A DNA stretch of 64,000 bases from contig JAJYLA010000005.1 in the NCBI GenBank assembly GCA_021788115.1, forward strand, positions 1-64,000, written 5' to 3'. Shown here piece by piece: positions 29,463 through 37,149 of this stretch. How positions within the stretch are numbered: the stretch's first letter is position 1; each line of letters opens with the position of its first letter. The position numbers were made by a program, and so were the translations under genes. Source of the DNA: Actinomycetes bacterium (lineage in GTDB: Bacteria; Actinomycetota; Acidimicrobiia; Acidimicrobiales; Palsa-688). Under the pieces are notes generated by a model that saw only the letters and a program-made list of their open reading frames with translations, made no database searches and was not told the origin of the DNA.

Positions 29463-30332
29463 ATGAGTGGAGCGGAGCTTGTGGACGTGCTGGGCAGCGC
29501 GATCCACCTGGCGGCCATCTACGCCATCGTCAACGTCGGCTTCGTGTACCTCTACCGCACCACGGGGATCATCAACTTCGCCCAGGGCCAGATGCTGATG
29601 ATCGCAGCGTTTCTCCTGGCCACGTTCCAGGCGTGGTCCGGCTACGGCGGCGGCATCGCGCTCAGCGTGATCGCGATGCTGCTCCTGGGCATCGTCGTGT
29701 ACTACGGCTTCGCCAGGCTGCTGAGCGGCAAGGACGAGCTCACCAAGGTGGCGGTCACCTTCCTTCTGGCTCTGGGGCTGACGCAGGTCAGCGGTCTGGC
29801 ATGGGGATCGGGGATGCGCGCGGTCAACATTCCGGCCGGCGGGTACCTCCGGATCGCCGGTGGGCGGATCCCCGTCGTCAGCATCCTGAGCCTTGTGGCG
29901 TCGGGCGTCCTCGCCCTTCTGCTCGAGAGGGTGCTGCGACGGACCCACGTAGGCGTGGAGATGCGGGCGGTGGCGGAGGATGAAAGCCTGGCCGCCTATC
30001 GCGGCATGCGACGTCACGCGCTGCTGGCGGGAGCATGGGCCGTTGCCTTCGTGTGCGGCGCGCTGGCGGCCGCCGTGTACGTCGAACGCGCGCCGGTTGT
30101 TTTGAGCATGTCGGATGTCGGGCTGAGCGCCTTTCCGGCGGCGGTCATCGGCGGTATGGACAACGTGGCCGGCGCCTTCCTCGGGGCCGGACTGGTAGCA
30201 CTGGTCGAGTCCTTCACGCAGCTGTACCTCGGAGGTGCCCTCGCCGATGCGGCGTCGTACGCCCTGATGCTCGTCGCTCTCCTCGTGCTGCCTTACGGCC
30301 TGCTCGGTCGACGGCCGAGCCTGCGCCTGTAG
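29463..30332 (+). CDS. LivH-type ABC importer permease
   Basis: The 289-residue protein has about eight spans and the LivH layout: YRTTGIINFAQGQMLMIAAF near residue 32 (the conserved N-F-A-Q-G segment) and EMRAVAEDESLAAYRGM near 160, the cytoplasmic loop that touches the ATPase. It forms half of the membrane channel for the preceding binding protein. The start is ATG 29463, 90 bp after the binding-protein gene. Confidence 0.92.
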   Translation: MSGAELVDVLGSAIHLAAIYAIVNVGFVYLYRTTGIINFAQGQMLMIAAFLLATFQAWSGYGGGIALSVIAMLLLGIVVYYGFARLLSGKDELTKVAVTFLLALGLTQVSGLAWGSGMRAVNIPAGGYLRIAGGRIPVVSILSLVASGVLALLLERVLRRTHVGVEMRAVAEDESLAAYRGMRRHALLAGAWAVAFVCGALAAAVYVERAPVVLSMSDVGLSAFPAAVIGGMDNVAGAFLGAGLVALVESFTQLYLGGALADAASYALMLVALLVLPYGLLGRRPSLRL

Positions 30333-30342
30333 CGAGGTCGAC

Positions 30343-32367
30343 GTGGATCGTCACACGCCCGACGGCCATCCGAGGTTGGGACGGCTGATACTGCGCCTGC
30401 GCCGTCTCGGGACACCGGTCGCGTACCGGCCGGCCCCCGCCGGGGTTGGTTCGCCGGTCGCGGCCCGGATCAGAGGGTCGCTGGGAGTCGGCCTGGTGCT
30501 CCTTGTGCTGCTGGCAATCTGGGCACGGGGATCCCCGTTTCTGGTCACGCTCACGACCACGGTGGCGATCGAGTCGGTCGCTGCGATGTCCCTCACCGTT
30601 CTTGTCGGCTGGGCCGGACAGGCCGCGGTGATGAGCGCCGCACTGCTGCTGGTGGGCGGCTACGCGGCGGTGGTGGTGCCCGCCGGTGTCCCGGGCTCGC
30701 TTCTGTGGGGCGTCCTGCTCGCCCTCGTTGTGGGAGCGGTGCTCGGCGTTCTCTCGGGGCTTCCGTCACGCCGGCTCAACGGCATGTACTTGCTGTTGAG
30801 CACCCTGGCGGTGCAGTTCGTGGTGACCGACGTGGCGAACGACATCCAAAGCAGGCAGAATGCCACCGCCGGGTACTCCGTCGCTTCCCCCAACCTCTTC
30901 GTCTTCCACGTGGCCGGCAACACGCCGTGGTTGTGGGCAAGCGGGTTCGTGGCGATCGCCGTCTACGGGTACTACCGCTATCTCTCGGGCACAAGGCTGG
31001 GGCGAAACCTGGAGCTCATCCGGGGCAATCGAAGCGCCGCCGACATCAGCGGCATCCGGACATATCGATCGCTTCTTTTGATATTCGCCATTACGTCCGC
31101 GCTGACTGCGGGGGCGGGCGCGTTGCTCGCTTACAACACGGGAAACGTCTCCTACGACGGATTCGGGGTCCTCGTCTCCGTCTCCTATTTCGTCATGATC
31201 GTGATCGGTGGACTCGGCTCGCTCGGGGGAGCGGTCTTCGGCTCGGCCTTCGTCGTGGGCATACCTGCATGGTTGAACGTGCTGTTCAGCCATGCCAGCC
31301 CGAGCAGCACGGAGGACCTCGCCTACGCGGAGGTGCTCGTCTACGTGCTGGTCAGCTCCGTCCTCCTGCTCGGCGTCCCCGGCGGAGCCGGCGGAATATG
31401 GAAGTTGGCGCTCGCCAGGGTGACCCGCCGCGGACGGTCAACGGCACACCCGGAGCGCCGCAGGGGCCGGGTCGTCCTCCGGCGAGCGGCCGACGGCCTT
31501 GCCGGCTCGTCGACCCGGCCTTCTTCCCCTCGGCGCCGAACGCCCTCCTCGCCGGCCGGCGCCCGTCCCGCCCGGGGGAGCAGGCCGGCGGGGGAGGGAT
31601 CGCCGCTCCGGATCGACGGCGTTTCGGTCCGATACGGGGCCGGTGAGTTCGCGGTGGACAATGTGAGCCTCGAGGTCCACCCCGGCGAGTGCGTGGCGAT
31701 CCTCGGGCGGAACGGGGCGGGCAAGACGAGCCTTCTCCATGCCATCGCAGGCTTCCCGTTCGGGAGCAGCGGCCGTGTCGTGGCGGGACAGATCTGGCTG
31801 GGCCGGCCGCCCGAGATGGTTCCGGTGCGAAGCTTGTCTAGCGAAGCGCGGGCGCGCTCCGGCGTGTCGCTGATCCCGGCAGAGGACAAGGTCTTTCCCG
31901 GCCTCACGGTCGAGGAGCACCTCCGGGAGTCTTCGGGCGTCCGGATAGGCAGGACCTCTTCCGTTTTCGAGAGGGCATTCACGCTCTTTCCCGACCTCCA
32001 AGGCGTTCTGCCTCGGCGTGCGGGCCTCTTGAGCGGGGGGGAACGTCAGCAGCTGGCGCTGGCTTCTGCGCTCATGCGCCGGCCCGAGGTGCTTCTCGTC
32101 GATGAGTTGTCGCTCGGTCTCGCGCCGGTGGCCATCGACCGTCTGGTGTCCCAGCTCCAAATTCTTCGGCTCGAGCGTTCGGTCACCTTGCTCGTGGTGG
32201 AACAGAACCTCGGCGTGGCGAAGAGGCTCGCGGACCGCATGATCCTGATGGACCGGGGCCAGGTGGTCAGAGAAGGAAGCGCAAACTCCGACGAATGGGA
32301 GGACATCGTCAAGGGCGCCTACCTCGGCGCCGGGGGCGCTGGTGGAGAGGCGAAGGAGTCGAAGTGA
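30343..32367 (+). CDS. Fused LivM-type permease and LivF-type ATPase
   Basis: The 674-residue product combines a permease (about 45-345, about nine spans; LSTLAVQFVVTDVAND and GTRLGRNLELIRGNRSAADI) with an ABC ATPase (about 420-660). The ATPase has Walker A GRNGAGKTS at 455-463, signature LLSGGERQQLALASAL, Walker B LLVDELSLGLAP and EQN in place of the switch loop, like LivF. The two are joined by an Arg/Pro/Ser-rich linker (about 350-415). The start is GTG 30343 with GAGG just upstream, 10 bp after the LivH-type gene. Its stop overlaps the next ATG (TGATG). Confidence 0.9.
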   Translation: MDRHTPDGHPRLGRLILRLRRLGTPVAYRPAPAGVGSPVAARIRGSLGVGLVLLVLLAIWARGSPFLVTLTTTVAIESVAAMSLTVLVGWAGQAAVMSAALLLVGGYAAVVVPAGVPGSLLWGVLLALVVGAVLGVLSGLPSRRLNGMYLLLSTLAVQFVVTDVANDIQSRQNATAGYSVASPNLFVFHVAGNTPWLWASGFVAIAVYGYYRYLSGTRLGRNLELIRGNRSAADISGIRTYRSLLLIFAITSALTAGAGALLAYNTGNVSYDGFGVLVSVSYFVMIVIGGLGSLGGAVFGSAFVVGIPAWLNVLFSHASPSSTEDLAYAEVLVYVLVSSVLLLGVPGGAGGIWKLALARVTRRGRSTAHPERRRGRVVLRRAADGLAGSSTRPSSPRRRTPSSPAGARPARGSRPAGEGSPLRIDGVSVRYGAGEFAVDNVSLEVHPGECVAILGRNGAGKTSLLHAIAGFPFGSSGRVVAGQIWLGRPPEMVPVRSLSSEARARSGVSLIPAEDKVFPGLTVEEHLRESSGVRIGRTSSVFERAFTLFPDLQGVLPRRAGLLSGGERQQLALASALMRRPEVLLVDELSLGLAPVAIDRLVSQLQILRLERSVTLLVVEQNLGVAKRLADRMILMDRGQVVREGSANSDEWEDIVKGAYLGAGGAGGEAKESK

Positions 32368-33125
32368 TGGGGATCGCCGCCGAACTGGAGGAGGTGAGCG
32401 TCCAGCTAGGGCCTGTCCGGATCCTCGATAGCGTGTCGCTGACGCTCGAGGAGGGAGCCCACGTCGGCCTCGTCGGTCCCAACGGCGCGGGCAAGACCAG
32501 CCTCGCCAACGTCCTCTGCGGTTACTACCACCCGAGCGGCGGGAGGGTCCGCGTCTTCGGGATCGACACGACGCGGGCGGAGCCGGTGCGCATCGCGTCG
32601 CTGGGTGTACGTCGCAGCCTTCAGTCGGTGGGACGGGTGCGCGGGATCACCGCCCTGGAGTTCCTCGAACTGGGTATGGAGACGCTCTGGCCGACGAGCA
32701 TGCTTCACACCGTGTTCGGCACCCGGGCCGGACGGCGAGCGGAACGGTCGGCGACGAGGCTCGCCGCTTCAACGCTGCGCGAAGTAGGACTGGACCGCTT
32801 TGGACCGGTGCCCTTCGAGGATTGTCCCTACGGCGTGCGCAAGTTTGTGGATGTCTTGCGGACGCTCGTGGGTGGCGGCCGGGTAGCGGTGCTGGACGAG
32901 CCGACGTCGGGGCTGTCCGACGGGGAGCGGGCCCAGATGCTCGACTTGCTTGCCCGGTGGATGGGCGAGTCCGCGATGACGCTGCTCCTGATCGACCATG
33001 ACGTCAGCTTCGTCCGAAGCCTCTGCCCGGACATGATCGCGATCGAAGCGGGCAGGGTCCTTTCGACCGGAACGACGTCGTCGGTTCTGGCGGATCCCGC
33101 CGTGATTCACTGCTTCATGGGCTGA
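32367..33125 (+). CDS. LivG-type ABC importer ATPase
   Basis: A 252-residue ABC ATPase with Walker A GPNGAGKTS, Walker B VAVLDEPTSGLS and switch histidine in LLLIDHD. The signature is the degenerate PYGVRK typical of this subfamily rather than LSGGQ. It starts at the ATG sharing a base with the stop of the fused gene, so translation is coupled. With the LivF-type domain of its neighbour it would form the heterodimeric motor of the importer. It ends the operon. Confidence 0.92.
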   Translation: MGIAAELEEVSVQLGPVRILDSVSLTLEEGAHVGLVGPNGAGKTSLANVLCGYYHPSGGRVRVFGIDTTRAEPVRIASLGVRRSLQSVGRVRGITALEFLELGMETLWPTSMLHTVFGTRAGRRAERSATRLAASTLREVGLDRFGPVPFEDCPYGVRKFVDVLRTLVGGGRVAVLDEPTSGLSDGERAQMLDLLARWMGESAMTLLLIDHDVSFVRSLCPDMIAIEAGRVLSTGTTSSVLADPAVIHCFMG

Positions 33126-33212
33126 GCCCCACCCCGACGAGGCCCTGCGGGCACGCGGATCTGCTATCTCAGTGGTTGTCATGCATGAAATTGCACGCTC
33201 CTCTGCTGAGGG

Positions 33213-33237
33213 CACACGACGTACGGCGAGTCGTGTG
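33213..33237. repeat. Perfect inverted repeat in the intergenic region after the importer operon
   Basis: CACACGAC and GTCGTGTG flank a 9-nt loop. It lies 88 bp after the importer operon and 70 bp before the next gene, and may be a terminator for the first or an operator for the second. Confidence 0.5.
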
Positions 33238-33307
33238 AAGGGTCCGAGTCGTGGCAGGGCCCTGCGGGTAGCCTCGGACCACCAGGAGGCTTCCATGGGA
33301 GGCGCCA

Positions 33308-34123
33308 ATGAGCGACAGCGACACCCGGACCGGCACCCAGAACCGCCCCCCGTCGGGCACGCAGCCCGGCGACGGCAGCGTTGCCCCGGCGACCCAGGCG
33401 GGTTCCCCCCTCGCAGGGGGCGATGCGCCCTGGCTGACGGGACCGCCTCCGCCCCCGCCTCTCGTCGGGGCATCGGGCATCGGCGCGGGCCCGGCTCCCG
33501 GCGACGACCGCCCCCGCGCGTCCGGCGCCCCCTTCGGCCAGGCGGCGGACGACACCCTCGCAGAGGGGCGGGCCGGCACCGGCGAGCGGGGGGCCCGGCG
33601 CATGCCGTTCTCCGCGGCGGGCGACGCCGCACGGTCGGCGTCGAAGGAGCTCGCCTCGCACTCGCCCTGGCTGCTCGCGTCGGTCGCCATCCTGGCGGCG
33701 TTCGTGATCGGCTGGTGCGCCGGCGCCCTGGCGGCGTTCCGCCACGCTCCGGGCCTCACCGGCCGCGGGCGCATCGTCGAGTTCTTCACACCCGGCTCGT
33801 TGCTGTGGGCGTTCGCCGTCCTGTTCGCCGTCGCCCTCTTCGCTGTGGGGCAGCGCCTCGAGCCGTTCAGCCGGGGGTCGCTCCCGGTGCAGGAGTGGCT
33901 CCCGGGCCTCCTCTTTTTCGCGTCGAGCGCCGTGGGCCTCTCGGCGTTCGTCAACCTGCTCGTGGAGCTCACCAGCTTCGGCACCGGCATCGACGCCGCC
34001 CTCTCGGGGTTCATCGGGTACCTCGCCGTGATGGTGGTTGCCGCCGCCTCCGGGTGGTGGTCCTACCGGCTCTACGAGATCCAGGGCCGCGACGTGCTCG
34101 CCGCTCCCCGGAGTCGCCGGTGA
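33308..34123 (+). CDS. Membrane protein with long disordered N-terminus
   Basis: The 271-residue product starts at ATG 33308 with GGGAGG five bases upstream. Residues 1-115 are Pro/Gly/Ala-rich and look disordered, including a run of seven prolines. Residues 120-260 carry four hydrophobic segments (WLLASVAILAAFVIGW; LLWAFAVLFAVALFAVG; LLFFASSAVGLSAFV; IGYLAVMVVAAASG). No family is recognised. It converges with the NRAMP-like gene. Confidence 0.75.
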   Translation: MSDSDTRTGTQNRPPSGTQPGDGSVAPATQAGSPLAGGDAPWLTGPPPPPPLVGASGIGAGPAPGDDRPRASGAPFGQAADDTLAEGRAGTGERGARRMPFSAAGDAARSASKELASHSPWLLASVAILAAFVIGWCAGALAAFRHAPGLTGRGRIVEFFTPGSLLWAFAVLFAVALFAVGQRLEPFSRGSLPVQEWLPGLLFFASSAVGLSAFVNLLVELTSFGTGIDAALSGFIGYLAVMVVAAASGWWSYRLYEIQGRDVLAAPRSRR

Positions 34124-34126
34124 CGC

Positions 34127-34142
34127 CCGGCGCATGCGCCGG
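34127..34142. terminator. Palindrome between convergent genes
   Basis: CCGGCGCATGCGCCGG, a perfect 16-bp palindrome three bases after the membrane-protein stop and about 20 bp before the opposing stop. Confidence 0.4.
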
Positions 34143-34163
34143 CACCCACCCTGCAGACCGGCG

Positions 34164-35477
34164 TCACACCCACCCGAGCGTCGCCGGCGCCATGTAGAGC
34201 CCGAAGCCGATCACCGCCAGGCACAGCGCCGTCACGGCCCACCGGTACGGTCCGTGCATGCGGTGCTCGGGGGCCAGCACGCGGGCTTCCAGGGCGAGGA
34301 GGAAGCCGAGCACGACGGGCAGCAGCAGCGCGTTCATGATCATGACGTCGACGACCAGGTTGACCAGGTTCACGCCGAGGAGGACCACCACGGCGCCGAG
34401 CACGTGGGCCAGGACGTAGGCCGCGTAGAACCTCGCGGTGCGGCGGTTCGGCCGGTTGTCGAGGGTGTGGCTCCACCCGAAGATCTCCGAGACGCCCCAG
34501 GCGCCGGCGAGGGACGCGACCAGGGCGGAGACCAGGGCGGCGCCGAGCACCGTCGCACCGAGAAGAACCTTCGCCGCCAGCGGATCGATGAATGGACGGA
34601 GGGCGCTGGCCATCTCGCCGACGTTCTTCAGCGCGAGCCCGGGGCTGTGCCGGCCGACGGTCGCCGCGAACACGAGCACGGTGGTGACCATGACCAGCTG
34701 GGTCAGAACCGCTCCGATGGCCGTGTCGCGCCGCCCGCTGCGGATGTCCGCCTTGCGCAGCCCTTTGTCGACGACGGCGCCCTGCTGATAGAAGATCATC
34801 CACGGCATGATCACCGCCCCGACGTTGGCGGCGAGCAGCATGAGATAGGAGCTGCTGCCGAGGGGGAGGTGCGCGAAGCCCTGGCCCACGGCATGGAGGC
34901 TCGGGTGCGCCAGCACCAGGGCCGGGATGAACGCCAGCTCGGCGAGACCGAGGACGATGCCGATCCGCTCGGCCCTTTGGTAGCTGCCCGTCAGTGCGAT
35001 CCCGATGAGGACCGCCGCGGCGACGGGCACGGTCAGGTCGGGGGAGACACCGAAGAGCTCCCCGACGCCCGCCACACCCGCGAACTCGCTGAGCAGGGCG
35101 CCGATGGCCGACGCGAAGAGCGTGGCGCCCGACAGCAGCGCCCACACCTGGCCGAAGTGCTCGCGGATGAGGGCGCCGTGGCCCTTGCCGGTCAGGATCC
35201 CGAGCCGCACGGTGATCTCCTGCACCACGTAGAGCACCGGGATGAGCACGAACTGGGGGAGGATCATGCGGTAACCCCACCGGGTGCCCGACTGGGCGGC
35301 GGTGATCAGGCTGCCGGCGTCGGTGTCGGCGAGCATGACGACCAGGCCCGGCCCCCACACGGCGAGCAGCCCGGCGACCAGCCAGCGCCGGCGGGCCCGG
35401 GTGCGCGGCTCGGCCCGGAGCGCCGGAACGGAGACCCCGGAGGCCGCCTCGACGCTCGACACCGTCATGCCGGCCAC
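34164..35477 (-). CDS. NRAMP-family divalent metal transporter, variant metal site
   Basis: The 437-residue protein has about eleven spans and NRAMP order. Canonical NRAMPs have D-P-G-N in helix 1 and M-P-H in helix 6. Here the equivalents are DTDAGS (51-56) and MPWMIFYQQ (from 224), so the first metal-binding aspartate is kept but the helix-6 histidine is Trp. This matches a divergent COG1914 subgroup whose cargo (Mn, Fe or Mg) is not clear from sequence. The start is ATG 35477. It is divergent from the DinB-like gene, with a palindrome in the shared region. Confidence 0.85.
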   Translation of the reverse strand: MAGMTVSSVEAASGVSVPALRAEPRTRARRRWLVAGLLAVWGPGLVVMLADTDAGSLITAAQSGTRWGYRMILPQFVLIPVLYVVQEITVRLGILTGKGHGALIREHFGQVWALLSGATLFASAIGALLSEFAGVAGVGELFGVSPDLTVPVAAAVLIGIALTGSYQRAERIGIVLGLAELAFIPALVLAHPSLHAVGQGFAHLPLGSSSYLMLLAANVGAVIMPWMIFYQQGAVVDKGLRKADIRSGRRDTAIGAVLTQLVMVTTVLVFAATVGRHSPGLALKNVGEMASALRPFIDPLAAKVLLGATVLGAALVSALVASLAGAWGVSEIFGWSHTLDNRPNRRTARFYAAYVLAHVLGAVVVLLGVNLVNLVVDVMIMNALLLPVVLGFLLALEARVLAPEHRMHGPYRWAVTALCLAVIGFGLYMAPATLGWV

Positions 35478-35512
35478 AAGCCGGACATTAACGTGACCTA
35501 ATATATTTCACC

Positions 35513-35528
35513 AGGGTCTCTTGACCCT
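35513..35528. promoter_or_regulatory. Perfect palindrome between NRAMP-like and DinB-like genes
   Basis: AGGGTC-TCTT-GACCCT, perfect 6-bp arms, in the 5-4-5 layout (GGGTC-N4-GACCC) seen upstream of the transketolase-like and CBS genes. A nearby element GTGACCTAATATATTTCAC (35492-35510) is A/T-rich, has short GTGA/TCAC ends and may contain a promoter -10 region. Confidence 0.45.
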
Positions 35529-35566
35529 ATTTGTTGGCAGTCCCCGGTCCGTGGTGGAATCTGCCC

Positions 35567-36073
35567 ATGGACGTCGCGTCTGTCTACCTCGAGCTCTACG
35601 GGCGTATCCCGCCGCTGGCTCGCGCCGCCGTCGAGGGCCTGTCCGCCGACCAGCTGGCGGCGCGCCCGGCGCCGGAGGCGAACAGCATCGGCTGGCTGGT
35701 GTGGCACCTGGCCCGGGTGCAGGACCACCACCTCACCGAGATACTGGGCGGCGAGCAGGTGTGGGCGGGGGGAGGGTGGGCCGCGCGCTTCGGCCTCGAC
35801 CCCGACCCGTCCAACACCGGCTACGGCCACACCGCCGAGGAGGTCGCCGCAGTGCGGCCCAAGGGGCCCGGCGCGCTGCTCGAGTACCTCGACGCCGCCG
35901 GCGCGCGCACGCGGAGCCTGCTCGCCACTGTGACACCCAACGAGCTCGACCGCATCGTCGACCGGCGGTGGGACCCGCCCGTGTCGCTCGGGGTGCGGCT
36001 GGTGAGCGTCGCCGACGACTGCCTCCAGCACGTGGGGCAGGCCGCCTACGTGCGGGGGCTTCTCGGCTTCTGA
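35567..36073 (+). CDS. DinB-like four-helix-bundle protein
   Basis: The 168-residue product starts at ATG 35567. It is helical with the DinB/DUF664 pattern: an N-terminal helix with SADQLAARPAPEANSIGWLV, a histidine in VWHLARVQDHHLTEI, and a C-terminal histidine in DDCLQHVGQAAYVRG. These three histidine positions form the metal site of the superfamily, which includes mycothiol- and bacillithiol-dependent transferases. The substrate is unknown. It is followed by a strong hairpin. Confidence 0.85.
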   Translation: MDVASVYLELYGRIPPLARAAVEGLSADQLAARPAPEANSIGWLVWHLARVQDHHLTEILGGEQVWAGGGWAARFGLDPDPSNTGYGHTAEEVAAVRPKGPGALLEYLDAAGARTRSLLATVTPNELDRIVDRRWDPPVSLGVRLVSVADDCLQHVGQAAYVRGLLGF

Positions 36074-36078
36074 AAGCA

Positions 36079-36104
36079 CCCCCGGCGCCGACCGGCGCCG
36101 GGGG
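36079..36104. terminator. GC-rich hairpin between convergent genes
   Basis: CCCCCGGCGCCG pairs with CGGCGCCGGGGG across two bases (about 11 bp of usable stem), five bases after the DinB-like stop and 12 bp before the end of the opposing lipid operon. Confidence 0.65.
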
Positions 36105-36116
36105 CGTCCAGGCCCC

Positions 36117-37142
36117 CTAGCCCCGCCGGGGCGACCGCCCGTCGGAGGCCTTCGGCCAGCGGCCGCCGTCGCGCCGGCCGCCGGCCCGGGCGGTCCTCCG
36201 GCGGCGCTCCCCGAGGGCCCAGGTGCGCCGCCACGCCGGCGCCTGCGGACCGGTCAGCGCCGGCGTGGTGCGAGCCGCGGCCCTCCGCGCGGCGGTCCAC
36301 CAGTCCGTGGTCTGCTCGTCGGCGAGCGCGGCGACGGCCCGCTCCACCGTGGCGGCGAGCACCCGGGCGTCGCCGCCGGTCCCCGCGGCGAGCGGACGCC
36401 CGAAGGTGACGCGCGTCGTCCCCGGCGTGAGCTTCGAGGACCCGCGCGCGAGGATGCGGCGGGTGCCCTCGACGTGGACCGGGACCACCGGCCGCCCCGT
36501 CCGCACGGCGAGCCACGCCGCGCCGGCGCTGTGGGGCTGTCCCCAGCCGTCGGGGGTGCGGCCACCCTCAGGGAAGATGAGCATGCTCCACCCCTCGCCG
36601 AGCAGCGTCGTCAGCCGCCGGAGCGAGTCCCGGCTGACGCGCCGGCGCTCGATGGGCACGGCGTTGAGCAGGAAGGCGAAGGTGGCGGCCTTGGGGCGGG
36701 TGTCGAAGAAGTAGTCGGCGGCACCGGCCACGAACAGGTGGTGGCGCCAGCGCTCGGGTATCACCGACAGCAGCAGCGGGGCGTCGAGGTGGCTGGCGTG
36801 ATTGGCGGCGAAGATGACCGGGCCCTCGAGGTGGGCGATCCGGTCGAGGCCGCTCACCTGGGGGTCGGCGATCGCCCGCACGGCCGGCCGCGCCACGAAC
36901 TCCTGCACCAGCACGCGGGCGAGGCGGACCGGGTAGCGGCGCGCCCACCCGGTGTCGTACTCCGTGCCGAGGGTCCGCTGCACCGGCGGGCGGGGAACGG
37001 TCCCCGGCCAGGTGGGCTTCGCCAGCGGGAAGGCGCCGGCGGTCGGGCGGATCCTCGTGCGCAGGGATCGCAGCGCGCCGGGCGTGACCGGAAGCCTGCG
37101 GGCGGGGGTCGTGGCGCCGGGAAGCTCGTCGGGACGTGACAT
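36117..37142 (-). CDS. PlsC-type 1-acylglycerol-3-phosphate acyltransferase
   Basis: The 341-residue protein has the acyltransferase motifs NHASHLD (H-x4-D, near 114) and FPEGGRTPDG (near 190). The arrangement, with FLLNAVPIERRR between them, is typical of PlsC. A basic, disordered C-terminus of about 60 residues follows. It should transfer an acyl chain to a glycerol-phosphate-like acceptor at the membrane. It begins 7 bp after the LarA-like gene, as the last gene of a four-gene operon that starts with an acyl reductase, so its acceptor may be an unusual (for example ether) lipid. That is inference. Confidence 0.88.
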   Translation of the reverse strand: MSRPDELPGATTPARRLPVTPGALRSLRTRIRPTAGAFPLAKPTWPGTVPRPPVQRTLGTEYDTGWARRYPVRLARVLVQEFVARPAVRAIADPQVSGLDRIAHLEGPVIFAANHASHLDAPLLLSVIPERWRHHLFVAGAADYFFDTRPKAATFAFLLNAVPIERRRVSRDSLRRLTTLLGEGWSMLIFPEGGRTPDGWGQPHSAGAAWLAVRTGRPVVPVHVEGTRRILARGSSKLTPGTTRVTFGRPLAAGTGGDARVLAATVERAVAALADEQTTDWWTAARRAAARTTPALTGPQAPAWRRTWALGERRRRTARAGGRRDGGRWPKASDGRSPRRG

Positions 37143-37149
37143 CGGCGGA

